Shown: positions 44,552 to 54,140, counted from the first letter of the stretch. The stretch: DNA of 64,000 nt from Filimonas zeae (GCF_014641615.1 NZ_BMIB01000004.1:558001-622000); one strand, 5' to 3'. Translations and numbers: made by a program. The notes: generated from the letters alone by a model not told the origin.

Positions 44552-44581
44552 AAAAAAAAGCCGGTGTTTACAACACCGGCT
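44552..44581 (-). terminator. lspA terminator whose loop contains the lspA stop codon
   Basis: On the minus strand AGCCGGTGTT and AACACCGGCT pair around a short loop and are followed by eight T. The left arm encodes the last residues of LspA (Glu-Pro-Val-Leu) and the TAA stop falls in the hairpin loop. Confidence 0.85.
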
Positions 44582-45254
44582 CAGAAGAACGTTTAATATT
44601 TTCAGGGGCCTCTTCGGGGCCCTTTTTAGTGGAATCAGGTTTAGCCTGCGGGAAAAACTTCTGCTGCCATATTAAGATAGCAATTACCCCCGCAGAAATA
44701 GCCGCATCGGCCAGGTTAAATACCGGACGGAAAAACTCAAACGGCTCACCACCCCAGAAAGGGAACCAGGTAGGGTAGTTTACGTTACGGATAATAGGGA
44801 AGTACAACATATCCACTACTTTACCGTGTAAAAAGCTGGCATATCCACCACCGGCAGGAAACATCTTAGCTACATTTTGTACATACGGATCGCTGTTCTC
44901 AAAAATGAGTCCGTAGAACATACTGTCAATCAGATTACCCAGCGCACCCGCGTAAATCAGGCCAGCGCATATGATAAAACCTTTGTGGTACTCTTTGCGA
45001 ATGATATTTCTCAGGTAAAACGTACCCACAATTACTGCCACTAAACGGAAAAGGGTTAAGATGATTTTACCCAGACCACCACCAAACTTCCAGCCCCAGG
45101 CCATGCCCTCATTCTCCACAAAATGCAGTCTGAACCAGCCGCCAAGCACGTTATGCTCCTCTCCAATATAGTAATTGGTTTTAATATAAAGCTTCAGAGC
45201 CTGGTCAGCAACCAAAATCAAAATAATAAACAGCGCTAATTGTTTCCCTTTCAT
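44568..45254 (-). CDS. lspA: lipoprotein signal peptidase (signal peptidase II)
   Basis: LspA is an inner-membrane aspartyl protease that removes the signal peptide from prolipoproteins. The catalytic Asp motifs are GALGNLIDSMFYG (around residue 110) and FNLADAAISAGV (around residue 188), and four membrane helices are visible. At 228 residues it is longer than the common 160-170, with an insertion between the two motifs and a charged C-terminal tail. It is the last gene of a tight minus-strand group after murF/alr (22-base gap). Confidence 0.94.
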   Translation of the reverse strand: MKGKQLALFIILILVADQALKLYIKTNYYIGEEHNVLGGWFRLHFVENEGMAWGWKFGGGLGKIILTLFRLVAVIVGTFYLRNIIRKEYHKGFIICAGLIYAGALGNLIDSMFYGLIFENSDPYVQNVAKMFPAGGGYASFLHGKVVDMLYFPIIRNVNYPTWFPFWGGEPFEFFRPVFNLADAAISAGVIAILIWQQKFFPQAKPDSTKKGPEEAPENIKRSSEPVL

Positions 45255-45276
45255 TTTTCAAAGATAATGGTTTCGT

Positions 45277-47742
45277 TCACTCTTCAAAATACACACGTTT
45301 TATACGTTGTCCTATTCCTGTAAGTATTTCGTAGGCAATGGTTTCACTCCAGGCGGCCACCTGCTGCACCGGCAGGTGCGGGCCAAATATTTCCACCGTG
45401 TCGTTCTCTGTTACGTCTGGCACGTCTGTTACATCTACCATCATCATATCCATACACACCGTGCCTACTACCGGTACCAGCTGGCCTTTTATCCATACTT
45501 TACCACGGCCATAGCCCAGCTTGCGGCTGTAGCCATCCGCATAACCTATACGTAAAGTGGCAATCCGCGAGTCGCGGGTTATTTTACCACGGCGGTTGTA
45601 GCTCACCGTTTCACCCGCTTTTACATGGCGCAGTTGCGCAATAGTAGTGGTAAGGGTGCCTACGGTTTGCAGGCTTAACTGGTGCTCGTTGGCACTGTCT
45701 ACCCCATATAAACCTATTCCCAATCGTACCATATCGTACTGCAACTCCGGCAGGCGGAAAATAGCAGCAGAGTTAGATAAATGCCGGATAAAGGGATACC
45801 GTAAAGCATCTTTCAGCACATCGCAGCAACGTTCAAAACGCCGGGCCTGCAAATGCGTAAAACTATCGTCGTTCGGGTCTTCGCTGGAAGCGAGGTGACT
45901 GAATACTGACTTTATCATCAGCAACTGCTGTTGTTGCAGCAATGCTGCCAGTGCAGGCATATCCGACTCTTCAAAGCCCAGCCGGTGCATGCCGGTATCC
46001 AGTTTAATATGCACCGGATACTGTTGCAAACCCTGGTGTTGCAGAAAGCGCAGAAACGCCTGTAGTATGGGAAAGGAGAACAACTCCGGCTCCAGATTAT
46101 ATTCTACAATGGCATCAAATGCCGCTTCATCTACATTCAATACCAGTATCGGCAACCCAATACCTGCTTTTCTCAAATCCACCCCTTCATCGGCATAGGC
46201 CACCGCCAGGTAATCTACCTTATGAAACTGCATTACATTGGCCACCTCAGCACTACCTGCTCCATACCCGAAAGCTTTTACCATAGCCATTAACCGGGTA
46301 CCCGGTTGCAAACGCTGCTGGTATTGCCGCAGATTATGCGCCAGCGCAGAAAGGTTAATTTCCATTACCGTGCGATGCACCTGTTGCGATAGCATGGCCG
46401 CAATGCGCTCAAATGCAAATACCCGCGCGCCCTTCAATAGAATTACTTCATTACGGAAATGATGTACGGTGGTTTGTTGCAGAAATGCATCGGTAGTTGC
46501 GTACTGCTCCACCTTTGCCGGCAAAACCGTTAACAGGCGCGATAAACTCTGCCACTTGCTGCCGATAGTAATAATACGGTGCACTTGTTTCTGCGCCAGT
46601 ATATGTGCCGCCACACTGTATGTTTCATCGGGCGTAAAAGCAGGCAGGTCAGACAGTATCACCGTTTTCTGATGATATTGCTGCTGTTGCTGCAAAAACT
46701 CTATAGCTATGGAAAAAGAAGTAATATCAAAACTATAACTGTCGTTAATAACCGCACTGCCATTTAAAGCCTGCACCATTTGCAACCGCATATCTACCGG
46801 CTGTAACACTTTCATACGCGTGGCTATATCCACATCAGTTACGCCCATATACAGCATCACCGCCCAGCAGGCAATGGCATTCTGCACAGCGGCACTATCG
46901 GTAAAAGGAATTTCAATACTTCGCTCCACCTCACGATACACCGCCGCTATACGCGTTGCACCTGCCACATGCATACTGGAAAGTATCTGTAAAGTGTTAC
47001 CGGCTGCATGCCCTATAGTGAATAAAGAAACACCGGTATCCATTACTGCCTGCTCAATGCGTGCATCGTCCATATTACAAAACAGCATGTCTGCACCGGA
47101 AAACAATAATAATTTCTGCTGTAGTTTCTCTTCCAGGCTGGTAAATCCTTCACTATGCGCCTCACCTATATTGGTAAGCAGGCCTATGGTAGGCCGTATC
47201 ATTTTCTGCAAAGCGGGCATCTCTCCAAGCTGCGATATACCTGCTTCAAATATTCCCAGTGTATTACGGCTGTTCATTTGCCATATACTTAAAGGCACTC
47301 CTATCTGAGAGTTATAGCTACGTGGGCTGCGGACAATGGAGTAATCATGTTGCAGTAGCTGGTACAACCACTCTTTTACAATGGTTTTTCCATTACTGCC
47401 GGTAATACCAATTACCGGATAAGTAAACTGTTCCCGGTGGCGGGCTGCCAGCAATTGAAAAGCAACCAGCGTATCCGGTACTACTATAAAATCAGCATCT
47501 GTATAAGTATTATTCTCCGGAAGGTGCTGTACCAGAAAAAGGCGTACACCGCGCTGGTACACTTCCTCTATATACACATGCGCATCCCGCAAGGGCGTGC
47601 GCAAAGCAATAAACAACGAAGTATTGGGAAAGGAAATACGTCTGCTGTCAGTAACCAGATACTGCACCTGGCTAACCGGTGTGCTTCCTTTCACCAACCG
47701 GCCTTCACATAACGCCGCAATCTGCTCAATAGTGTATTCCAT
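45277..47742 (-). CDS. bifunctional MurF ligase / alanine racemase
   Basis: This fusion supplies and uses D-alanine for peptidoglycan. The N-terminal half (about residues 1-450) is a MurF-type ligase adding D-Ala-D-Ala to UDP-MurNAc-tripeptide, with the ATP loop GITGSNGKTIVKEWL near residue 105. The C-terminal half (about 455-821) is a PLP-dependent alanine racemase, with the PLP lysine in AMVKAFGYGAGSAEVA and the Tyr region AGETVSYNRRG. I use the ATG at 47742 (MEYTIEQIAALCEGR), giving 821 residues. The longer frame adds 40 residues overlapping gldG. Parts of the MurF domain look less conserved, so ligase activity is likely but not certain. Confidence 0.92.
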   Translation of the reverse strand: MEYTIEQIAALCEGRLVKGSTPVSQVQYLVTDSRRISFPNTSLFIALRTPLRDAHVYIEEVYQRGVRLFLVQHLPENNTYTDADFIVVPDTLVAFQLLAARHREQFTYPVIGITGSNGKTIVKEWLYQLLQHDYSIVRSPRSYNSQIGVPLSIWQMNSRNTLGIFEAGISQLGEMPALQKMIRPTIGLLTNIGEAHSEGFTSLEEKLQQKLLLFSGADMLFCNMDDARIEQAVMDTGVSLFTIGHAAGNTLQILSSMHVAGATRIAAVYREVERSIEIPFTDSAAVQNAIACWAVMLYMGVTDVDIATRMKVLQPVDMRLQMVQALNGSAVINDSYSFDITSFSIAIEFLQQQQQYHQKTVILSDLPAFTPDETYSVAAHILAQKQVHRIITIGSKWQSLSRLLTVLPAKVEQYATTDAFLQQTTVHHFRNEVILLKGARVFAFERIAAMLSQQVHRTVMEINLSALAHNLRQYQQRLQPGTRLMAMVKAFGYGAGSAEVANVMQFHKVDYLAVAYADEGVDLRKAGIGLPILVLNVDEAAFDAIVEYNLEPELFSFPILQAFLRFLQHQGLQQYPVHIKLDTGMHRLGFEESDMPALAALLQQQQLLMIKSVFSHLASSEDPNDDSFTHLQARRFERCCDVLKDALRYPFIRHLSNSAAIFRLPELQYDMVRLGIGLYGVDSANEHQLSLQTVGTLTTTIAQLRHVKAGETVSYNRRGKITRDSRIATLRIGYADGYSRKLGYGRGKVWIKGQLVPVVGTVCMDMMMVDVTDVPDVTENDTVEIFGPHLPVQQVAAWSETIAYEILTGIGQRIKRVYFEE

Positions 47743-47756
47743 AACCTCTCGTTCTG

Positions 47757-49526
47757 TTATTGTTGAACGGTGGCAGCATACTTTCTTTTCCTCCGCCACT
47801 GCAGTATTCCCCCAAACAACAGCACTGCCGCTACCGGCACGCCAATGTTTACCACCTGCCACAATGTGCGTTGTTCAGCCACCTTTGTTTTATCCAGCAG
47901 GCGCAGGGTAACATCTTTATTACGGCTTTCAAAAATGCCGTTATTGCTTACCAGATAATCCACACAATTCAAAAAGAACTCTCTGTTTGCAAACCGGTAG
48001 TTCTCCAGCGGCAGCATACCCATAGCCATAGGGCCTGTTGTATTACTTACCGCATTGGTAACAATATCAGCATCCGATACTACAATCTGTTTGGTAGGTG
48101 TTGCGTTTTCAGCGGCAAAAGGCTGGCCACCTGACTGCTCTACAGAGTCTTTTACATGTTGTAATAGCCTGTTAGCAAACAGCGAACGGAATTTACCTTC
48201 CAGCAGTACTGCCACCGGTACGTGGCTCCGCGAAAACTGCCGGGGATCTATTCCTGCCTGCATTTCCTCCATCACGTTCTTCAGGCTTATCATTGCCGGA
48301 GCGCTCAGTACACGGCTGTTGGTATCAGAAGCCAGCAGAATGGTTTTACGTATACCAGGTGCCTGCACCGTATCTATACCAGAGGGGAATATAGGCAATA
48401 CCCTATCCAGATTATGTGAGATGGGGTTATCATTTCCGGCAGATAAAAACGGATAATAAGGCCAGGGAAGGCGCTGTATACGCGGACTATTATCGGGGTT
48501 ATAACCAATTACCAATGGTATTTTAGAGCAGTTTAAATCCTGTAGCAGGTTATCATTAATACGCACCCCATATTTAAACAACAGATCATCCAGCTTCAGA
48601 TCACGGTCATAGGCCACAAAGCCGGCCTGGTTACGCATAAGGCTATCCATCTCAGCATACAGCTTGTCTACAAACCAGATAATCTTTCCGCCGTGCATTA
48701 CGTATTGGTCCAGCTTCAGCTTGTCTTCCTCTGTAAACGGAATGGTAGGTTTTACAATCACCAATGCATCCACTTCATCTGCGCGGGGATACATCTTCTT
48801 CAAATCCAGCACCGCCAGGCGATATTCATTGCGTAAGCTTTCGCCCAAATCGCTTACGGTATAACTTTCCGGCTCACCATTACCAGTTACATAGGCTACT
48901 GTTGGTATATACTTTCGCGTAAGCTTATCTATGGCATCTGCAAACTTATATTCCAGTAGCGCTTCGGCTGCGTTGCGGGTAGCTTCTTTATCTTCCTGCG
49001 GCACATCATTTACCACATTAAAGGTCTTAAACACCTTACGGCTGCTGCGTAAGTCAATTGCATACGGTCTGCGGTTTTTATAATATACCAACGCAGCAGG
49101 CATTATTACCTGTGTGGTAGCTTTTGCATCGCCTTCTGCAACCGTTTCACTTCTTTCAAACACCACACCCAGCCGCGCCAGACTATCATATAGCTGATAG
49201 CGGGCGGTATCGGGCATATCTGCACCTGGTTGTTCAAAGCTCACCCTTACATAGTTGCCGCTCTGGTCGCGAAACTCTGTCAGCAGGTCTTTTACCGCAC
49301 TGCTCAGTTTACGATAGTCTGCAGGCAGGTCGCCGGTTAAAAATACTTTTACGGTAACCGGTGTATCCAGTTGCTGTAACAGCGTTTTGGTAGAGCCGCT
49401 TAAGCTGAAACGCTTTTCGGCAGTAAGATCAATCCGGTAATGTATCCATGCAGACAGGCTGATCACCGCAATAAACGCCGCCGCTATAAACACCCATCCC
49501 AGTTTGTGACGTATCAGGTTGCGCAT
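47757..49526 (-). CDS. gldG: gliding-motility ABC transporter auxiliary protein GldG
   Basis: GldG is a membrane-anchored periplasmic component of the GldA-GldF-GldG ABC transporter linked to gliding in Bacteroidota. The 589-residue protein has an N-terminal helix (WVFIAAAFIAVISLSAWI). A large ABC_transp_aux domain follows, with LTAEKRFSLSGSTKTLLQQL at residues 34-53, and a C-terminal helix (VGVPV-type segment near residue 560) with a basic tail. It follows gldF by two bases and precedes murF/alr by 14, so all are probably co-transcribed. gldA is not in the window. Confidence 0.9.
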   Translation of the reverse strand: MRNLIRHKLGWVFIAAAFIAVISLSAWIHYRIDLTAEKRFSLSGSTKTLLQQLDTPVTVKVFLTGDLPADYRKLSSAVKDLLTEFRDQSGNYVRVSFEQPGADMPDTARYQLYDSLARLGVVFERSETVAEGDAKATTQVIMPAALVYYKNRRPYAIDLRSSRKVFKTFNVVNDVPQEDKEATRNAAEALLEYKFADAIDKLTRKYIPTVAYVTGNGEPESYTVSDLGESLRNEYRLAVLDLKKMYPRADEVDALVIVKPTIPFTEEDKLKLDQYVMHGGKIIWFVDKLYAEMDSLMRNQAGFVAYDRDLKLDDLLFKYGVRINDNLLQDLNCSKIPLVIGYNPDNSPRIQRLPWPYYPFLSAGNDNPISHNLDRVLPIFPSGIDTVQAPGIRKTILLASDTNSRVLSAPAMISLKNVMEEMQAGIDPRQFSRSHVPVAVLLEGKFRSLFANRLLQHVKDSVEQSGGQPFAAENATPTKQIVVSDADIVTNAVSNTTGPMAMGMLPLENYRFANREFFLNCVDYLVSNNGIFESRNKDVTLRLLDKTKVAEQRTLWQVVNIGVPVAAVLLFGGILQWRRKRKYAATVQQ

Positions 49527-49528
49527 GA

Positions 49529-50251
49529 CTATCTCTTAATAATATTTCTTTGGGTAATAAGGAGAAACAGAACAATAACACTTGCGAAGTATACAATATC
49601 CCGGGTATCTACAACGCCTCTGCTGATGCTGTTGTAATGGAAGTTAATACCCAGCATTTCTATGTAGTAGTCAGCGCCATTTTTAAAAACCGGCAGTTTG
49701 CTTACCGCTTCAAAACCGGTATACAGCAAAAAGCAAAGAAACGCGCCGGTAACAAATGCTACAACAGTATTATTGGTAAAGCTGCTGGTACAAATGCCTA
49801 TGGCAGAAAATACCGCACCCAGTAAAAACAAACCTATGTAACTCCCGGCTGTGCTGCCTTTGTCAATACCTCCTATAGCACTCAGCTGCTGCATAGATAC
49901 GGCATATATAACAGTAGGCAGTAAAGCCACCAGCATAATAATTACCGCACCTAAAAACTTACCCCACACTATCTGAGAAGCAGAAAGCGGCCAGGTTTTC
50001 AATAATTCAAAAGTACCGCCCTTGTATTCATCCGCAATACTACGCATGGTAATGGTAGGTACCAGAAACAACAGTATCCAGGGGCAGTAAGAGAAAAAGC
50101 CGCTGAGAGAGGCGTAGCCATAATCGAGCAGACTGGTATCCGGAAAAACGAACAGGAATAACCCGTTTAATAACAGGAAGATGGCGATAGCAATATAGCC
50201 GGTAAGGCTGTTGAAAAATTGCTGCCACTCTTTTTTGCAAATCATCCACAT
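49529..50251 (-). CDS. gldF: gliding-motility ABC transporter permease GldF
   Basis: GldF is the integral membrane permease of the gliding-associated ABC transporter. The 240-residue protein shows six hydrophobic segments and the ABC-2 permease feature ITMRSIADEYKGGTFELLKTWPL around residue 65. The N-terminus (MWMICKKEWQQFFNSLTGYIAIAIFL) fits the family. A promoter-like box lies directly upstream and a terminator separates it from iscA. It heads the operon gldF-gldG-murF/alr-lspA. Confidence 0.9.
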   Translation of the reverse strand: MWMICKKEWQQFFNSLTGYIAIAIFLLLNGLFLFVFPDTSLLDYGYASLSGFFSYCPWILLFLVPTITMRSIADEYKGGTFELLKTWPLSASQIVWGKFLGAVIIMLVALLPTVIYAVSMQQLSAIGGIDKGSTAGSYIGLFLLGAVFSAIGICTSSFTNNTVVAFVTGAFLCFLLYTGFEAVSKLPVFKNGADYYIEMLGINFHYNSISRGVVDTRDIVYFASVIVLFLLITQRNIIKR

Positions 50252-50259
50252 AAGTGTTC

Positions 50260-50267
50260 CAAAGCTA
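50260..50267 (-). promoter_or_regulatory. promoter -7 box directly upstream of gldF
   Basis: TAGCTTTG on the minus strand matches TAnnTTTG and ends 8 bases before the gldF ATG, so the transcript may have almost no leader. Confidence 0.5.
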
Positions 50268-50313
50268 AGGGTTAGTTGAGTTATTACCGGAAAGGAGCCG
50301 GAAATTTATAATG

Positions 50314-50346
50314 AAAAAAAGGGGTGAAACCTACCGGCTCACCCCT
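50314..50346 (-). terminator. intrinsic terminator after iscA
   Basis: On the minus strand AGGGGTGA and TCACCCCT form an 8-bp stem followed by seven T. It separates iscA from the gldF operon. Confidence 0.88.
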
Positions 50347-50366
50347 CAGATAATTACGCTAAAAGT

Positions 50367-50717
50367 TTATACTGCAAAGCTTTCTCCACAGGCGCAGCTG
50401 CGCGTAGCATTGGGGTTGTTAAAGAAAAAGCCTTTACCGTTTAATCCTTCTGAAAAGTCCAGTTCGGTATTTACCAGGTATAAATAGCTTTTCAAATCAG
50501 TTACAACCCGTATGCCCTTATCCATAAACTGCTGGTCAGTAGGCTGCAGCACATTATCAAAGTCAAGTTTATAGCTTAACCCGGAGCAACCGCCACCCAC
50601 TACTGCTACACGCAGAAAGTAGTCAGGGTTATCGGTAATCCCCTTTTCGGCCATCAGATTATCCACCCTTACTTTAGCTTTATCGCTTATAAACAAACCA
50701 TTCTCAGTTGCTGTCAT
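50367..50717 (-). CDS. iron-sulfur cluster assembly accessory protein (HesB/IscA family)
   Basis: This A-type carrier passes Fe-S clusters to target proteins. The 116-residue protein from the ATG at 50717 (MTATENGLFISDKAKV) has the three cluster cysteines: GGGCSGLSY near residue 40 and SCACGESF at the end. A longer frame from 50807 overlaps the iscS end and adds a Tyr/Asn-rich segment without family similarity, so I reject it. It follows iscS by 70 bases. No iscU scaffold gene is next to it. Confidence 0.92.
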   Translation of the reverse strand: MTATENGLFISDKAKVRVDNLMAEKGITDNPDYFLRVAVVGGGCSGLSYKLDFDNVLQPTDQQFMDKGIRVVTDLKSYLYLVNTELDFSEGLNGKGFFFNNPNATRSCACGESFAV

Positions 50718-50787
50718 ACTATTTGATTTATATAAACTGACATTAGCACCGTATGTAAACCCTGTGCCTCCGTCATAATAATAATTA

Positions 50788-52005
50788 TTAATGGTGCGCC
50801 CATTCAACGGAATTCATCTCCGCACCCTCTTTAAACATCTCCCAAACCGGGCTTGCTTCCCGCAGCTTTGCTACCGTTTCCCGGATATGTTCAATCGCAT
50901 AATCAATCTCCTCCCCCGTAGTAAAACGCCCTACCCCAAAACGTAACGAACTATGTGCCAGATCATCGCCCAGGCCTAAAGCCTTCAGCACGTAACTCGG
51001 CTCTATAGAAGCAGAGGTACAGGCCGACCCGGAAGATACTGCAATAGACTTGGTAATACCCATCATCAATGCATCCCCTTCTACATACCGGAAGGCAATA
51101 TTGCTTACGCCAGGCAGGCGCTCTTCCTTATAGCCGTTAAAATACGTTTCTTCTATTTCCAGCAAACCATTCTCCAGTTTATCACGCAGGGCCTTCACAC
51201 GTTTCAGCTCCTCTGTCATATCCAACCTGCATATTTCGCAGGCCTGCCCCATGCCTACTATGCCGGGTACGTTTAAGGTACCACTGCGCATGCCTCTTTC
51301 ATGACCACCGCCATCCATCTGCGCCGTTATTTTTACACGTGGATTTTTACGGCGTACATACAACGCACCTACGCCTTTAGGGCCATACATTTTATGGGCG
51401 CTGAAAGCCATAATATCCATTCCATCCTTCGTCACATCCACCGGTACCCGGCCTGCCGCCTGTGTAGCATCTGTAAAAAACAGCACCCCGTGCCTGTGGG
51501 CAATGGCACTTATCTCTTTTACAGGTTGCAATACGCCTACTTCATTGTTGGCGTACATGATGGCTATCAATATGGTTTCAGGCTTAATAGCTGCTTCCAG
51601 CTCCCTCAAATCAATCAGGCCTTCGTGGTTTACTGTTAAATAAGTAACCTCGCCGCCCAGCTTTTCTATATGCTTACAGGTATCCAGTACCGCTTTATGC
51701 TCCGTGTTTACGGTAATAATGTGGTTGCCTTTGCTGGCATACATTTCAAATACCCCTTTAATAGCCAGGTTATCTGCTTCTGTAGCTCCGGAAGTAAAAA
51801 TAATTTCTTTGGGGTCGGCGCCAATTAGTTTGGCCACCTGGGTACGGGCATACTCTACCCCTTCCTCCGCTTCCCATCCAAACGGGTGATGGCGACTGGC
51901 CGCATTACCAAAATGCTCCGTGAAATAAGGCATCATCGCTTCTAACACACGCGGGTCCACCGGGGTGGTCGCATTGTTATCCAGATAAATAGGTAGTTTA
52001 ACCAT
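50788..52005 (-). CDS. iscS: cysteine desulfurase
   Basis: This PLP enzyme takes sulfur from cysteine for Fe-S clusters and thiolated tRNA. The 405-residue protein (start ATG 52005, [17 protein letters not shown]) has the PLP lysine in [16 protein letters not shown] near residue 203. The catalytic cysteine loop is [17 protein letters not shown] near residue 325. Group I (IscS/NifS) is indicated by the long loop with SACTS. It is paired with an IscA-type carrier. The alternative start at 52017 adds only four residues. Confidence 0.94.
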   Translation of the reverse strand: MVKLPIYLDNNATTPVDPRVLEAMMPYFTEHFGNAASRHHPFGWEAEEGVEYARTQVAKLIGADPKEIIFTSGATEADNLAIKGVFEMYASKGNHIITVNTEHKAVLDTCKHIEKLGGEVTYLTVNHEGLIDLRELEAAIKPETILIAIMYANNEVGVLQPVKEISAIAHRHGVLFFTDATQAAGRVPVDVTKDGMDIMAFSAHKMYGPKGVGALYVRRKNPRVKITAQMDGGGHERGMRSGTLNVPGIVGMGQACEICRLDMTEELKRVKALRDKLENGLLEIEETYFNGYKEERLPGVSNIAFRYVEGDALMMGITKSIAVSSGSACTSASIEPSYVLKALGLGDDLAHSSLRFGVGRFTTGEEIDYAIEHIRETVAKLREASPVWEMFKEGAEMNSVEWAHH

Positions 52006-52038
52006 AGCGCACTTCAATTTATCTCCTGCTTACATGTA

Positions 52039-52046
52039 CAAAAATA
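52039..52046 (-). promoter_or_regulatory. promoter -7 box upstream of iscS
   Basis: TATTTTTG on the minus strand matches TAnnTTTG, 33 bases before the ATG at 52005. Confidence 0.5.
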
Positions 52047-52144
52047 CAGCAACAGGTGTATTAAAGTTAGCACCCGGAATTGTTAAAATCTACGTGTCAT
52101 ATTAGAAAAATAGCTCAACAGGCAGAAAACAGAGGGGAAAGCTA

Positions 52145-52852
52145 TTATAAACCCAGCTTTTCAATGGCCAGCTGTGCGGCTATCTGGCTGGCGTCTTTTT
52201 TATTAAAGCCTTTGCCCTGAGAAAGCACTTCGCCATCCAGCACGGCAGCAATGGTAAATACCCTTCTGCCGTTTTCCATCTTTTCATCGGTGGTATCAAA
52301 CTCCAGTATTTTGCCGTTCTTACTGGCCCAGCCAATCAGTTTGTTCTTCAGGTTAATATCAATCTGCTCCAGATCATCCACAAACAGGTGCGGCAACACA
52401 ATACGCTGCAGTACCCATGTGTGCGTGCGTTTATATCCCTTGTCCAGATAAACAGCACCCACTACTGCTTCCAGCGTGTTGCCAAATATCTGGCTGGATT
52501 TAAGAGAGCCATCAAACTTGTTGTAAATAGTAAGCTTTTTAAGCCCCATTTTCAGCGCAATATCATTCAGCTGCTGCCGGTTAACCATTTTGCTACGCAT
52601 CTCGGTTAAAAAGCCTTCTCCCCGGTAAGGGTAACGCTTAAACAAATAATCTGCTATAATGGTGCTTAAAACAGCATCACCCAGGTATTCAAGCCGTTCG
52701 TTGTTTTCTTCCGGCCCTTCTTTAACAGACCGGTGACTGAGTGCTGTACGGTATAAATCTATGTTTCCCGGCTTAACACCCAGTACATTCGTTAGCTGTC
52801 CTTCGAACGATTGCTTGTCCTTCTTTCTAAAAAATCTGTTAATAAATTGCAC
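52145..52852 (-). CDS. rnc: ribonuclease III
   Basis: RNase III cleaves double-stranded RNA in rRNA and mRNA processing. The 235-residue protein has the catalytic signature NERLEYLGDAVLSTIIADYLF at about residues 52-72. The second acidic site is in NTLEAVVGAVYLDKGY near residue 126, and a C-terminal dsRNA-binding domain ends in KKDASQIAAQLAIEKLGL. It lies four bases after fabF in the common acpP-fabF-rnc arrangement. It is a candidate processor of the inverted-repeat elements in the nuo transcript (inference). Confidence 0.95.
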   Translation of the reverse strand: MQFINRFFRKKDKQSFEGQLTNVLGVKPGNIDLYRTALSHRSVKEGPEENNERLEYLGDAVLSTIIADYLFKRYPYRGEGFLTEMRSKMVNRQQLNDIALKMGLKKLTIYNKFDGSLKSSQIFGNTLEAVVGAVYLDKGYKRTHTWVLQRIVLPHLFVDDLEQIDINLKNKLIGWASKNGKILEFDTTDEKMENGRRVFTIAAVLDGEVLSQGKGFNKKDASQIAAQLAIEKLGL

Positions 52853-52856
52853 AGAC

Positions 52857-54110
52857 TCAAGCTACATATTTTTTCACTATCAGCGAAGCATTGTGCCCGC
52901 CAAATCCAAAAGTGTTGCTTAAAGCAGCATTAACAGTACGTTTCTGCGCTTTCCAGAAAGTAAGATTCAGGTTGGGATCCAGATCAGGATCGTCTGTGAA
53001 GTGGTTAATAGTAGGTGGAACAATATCATGTACCACACTCATTACACAGGCAATAGCCTCAATAACCCCGGCTGCACCCAGCAGGTGTCCGGTCATGGAT
53101 TTGGTAGAACTGATGTTCATTTTGTAAGCATGCTCACCAAATACACTCTGAATGGCTTTTACCTCCGCCAGATCGCCCAGCGGGGTGGATGTACCGTGTA
53201 CGTTAATGTAGTCAATATCAGAAGCCTTCATGCCTGCATCATCCAGCGTTGCCAGCATTACATTTTTGGCACCTAATCCTTCCGGATGCGGAGCCGTAAT
53301 ATGGTGCGCATCTGCAGTAGCACCTGCACCAGCCATCTCACAATAAATATGAGCGCCACGGGCAAGCGCATGCTCCAGTTCTTCCAGCACCACAATACCA
53401 GCGCCTTCACCCATTACAAAACCGTCGCGGTCTTTGTCAAAGGGGCGTGAAGCAGTTTGAGGATCATCATTACGCTCGCTTAAAGCTTTCATTGCGTTAA
53501 AACCGCCCACCCCTGCTTCGCTCACCACACTTTCACTGCCACCGGCCAGAATAATATCGGCTTTTCCTAAGCGAATCAGGTTAAAAGCATCCATTAATGC
53601 ATGGGTAGAAGATGCACAGGCAGATACCACAGCGTAGTTAGGACCACGGAATCCATGTCTCATGGAAATCTGTCCAGCTGCAATATCCAGAATCATTTTA
53701 GGAATAAAGAAAGGGTTGTACCGCGGAGTTCCGTCTCCTTTGGCAAAGTCCATCACTTCATTTTGAAACGTAATAAGGCCACCGATACCGCTGGAGAAAA
53801 TTACTCCAATACGGTCAGCGTTCATGGTATCCTTATCAATACCAGCGTTCTTTACTGCTTCATCACTTACAACAAGGGCTGTTTGCGCAAAACGATCAAT
53901 CTTGCGCGCTTCCTTCTTATCCAGGAAACTAGTAGGCTCAAAGTCCTTCAGTTCGCAGGCAAATCTTGTTTTAAACTTGCTGCAATCAAATGCTTTGATA
54001 TAATCGGCGCCGGATTTACCATTGATCAATCCATTCCAATACTCTTCCAGATTATTACCAATAGGTGTTAAAGCTCCAAGACCGGTTACTACTACTCTTT
54101 TTAATTGCAT
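52857..54110 (-). CDS. fabF: beta-ketoacyl-ACP synthase II
   Basis: FabF elongates acyl-ACP with malonyl-ACP in fatty-acid synthesis. The 417-residue protein from the ATG at 54110 (MQLKRVVVTGLGALTPIG) has the Cys-His-His triad: VSACASSTHAL near residue 165, INVHGTSTPLGD near residue 303, and KSMTGHLLGAAG near residue 338. The longer frame upstream covers the hairpin region and is rejected. It follows acpP by 100 bases and is followed closely by rnc. Confidence 0.96.
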   Translation of the reverse strand: MQLKRVVVTGLGALTPIGNNLEEYWNGLINGKSGADYIKAFDCSKFKTRFACELKDFEPTSFLDKKEARKIDRFAQTALVVSDEAVKNAGIDKDTMNADRIGVIFSSGIGGLITFQNEVMDFAKGDGTPRYNPFFIPKMILDIAAGQISMRHGFRGPNYAVVSACASSTHALMDAFNLIRLGKADIILAGGSESVVSEAGVGGFNAMKALSERNDDPQTASRPFDKDRDGFVMGEGAGIVVLEELEHALARGAHIYCEMAGAGATADAHHITAPHPEGLGAKNVMLATLDDAGMKASDIDYINVHGTSTPLGDLAEVKAIQSVFGEHAYKMNISSTKSMTGHLLGAAGVIEAIACVMSVVHDIVPPTINHFTDDPDLDPNLNLTFWKAQKRTVNAALSNTFGFGGHNASLIVKKYVA

Positions 54111-54140
54111 AAGGTTTATGCCCAGGTTTGAAAGTGATAA

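Noticed and set aside
47743-47862. N-terminal extension of the MurF/Alr fusion
   Set aside because: It overlaps the gldG coding end, shows no family similarity, and MEYTIEQIAALCEG at 47742 is the typical MurF start.
50718-50807. N-terminal extension of the IscA-type protein
   Set aside because: Tyr/Asn-rich residues overlapping the iscS end; the usual family start is the ATG at 50717.
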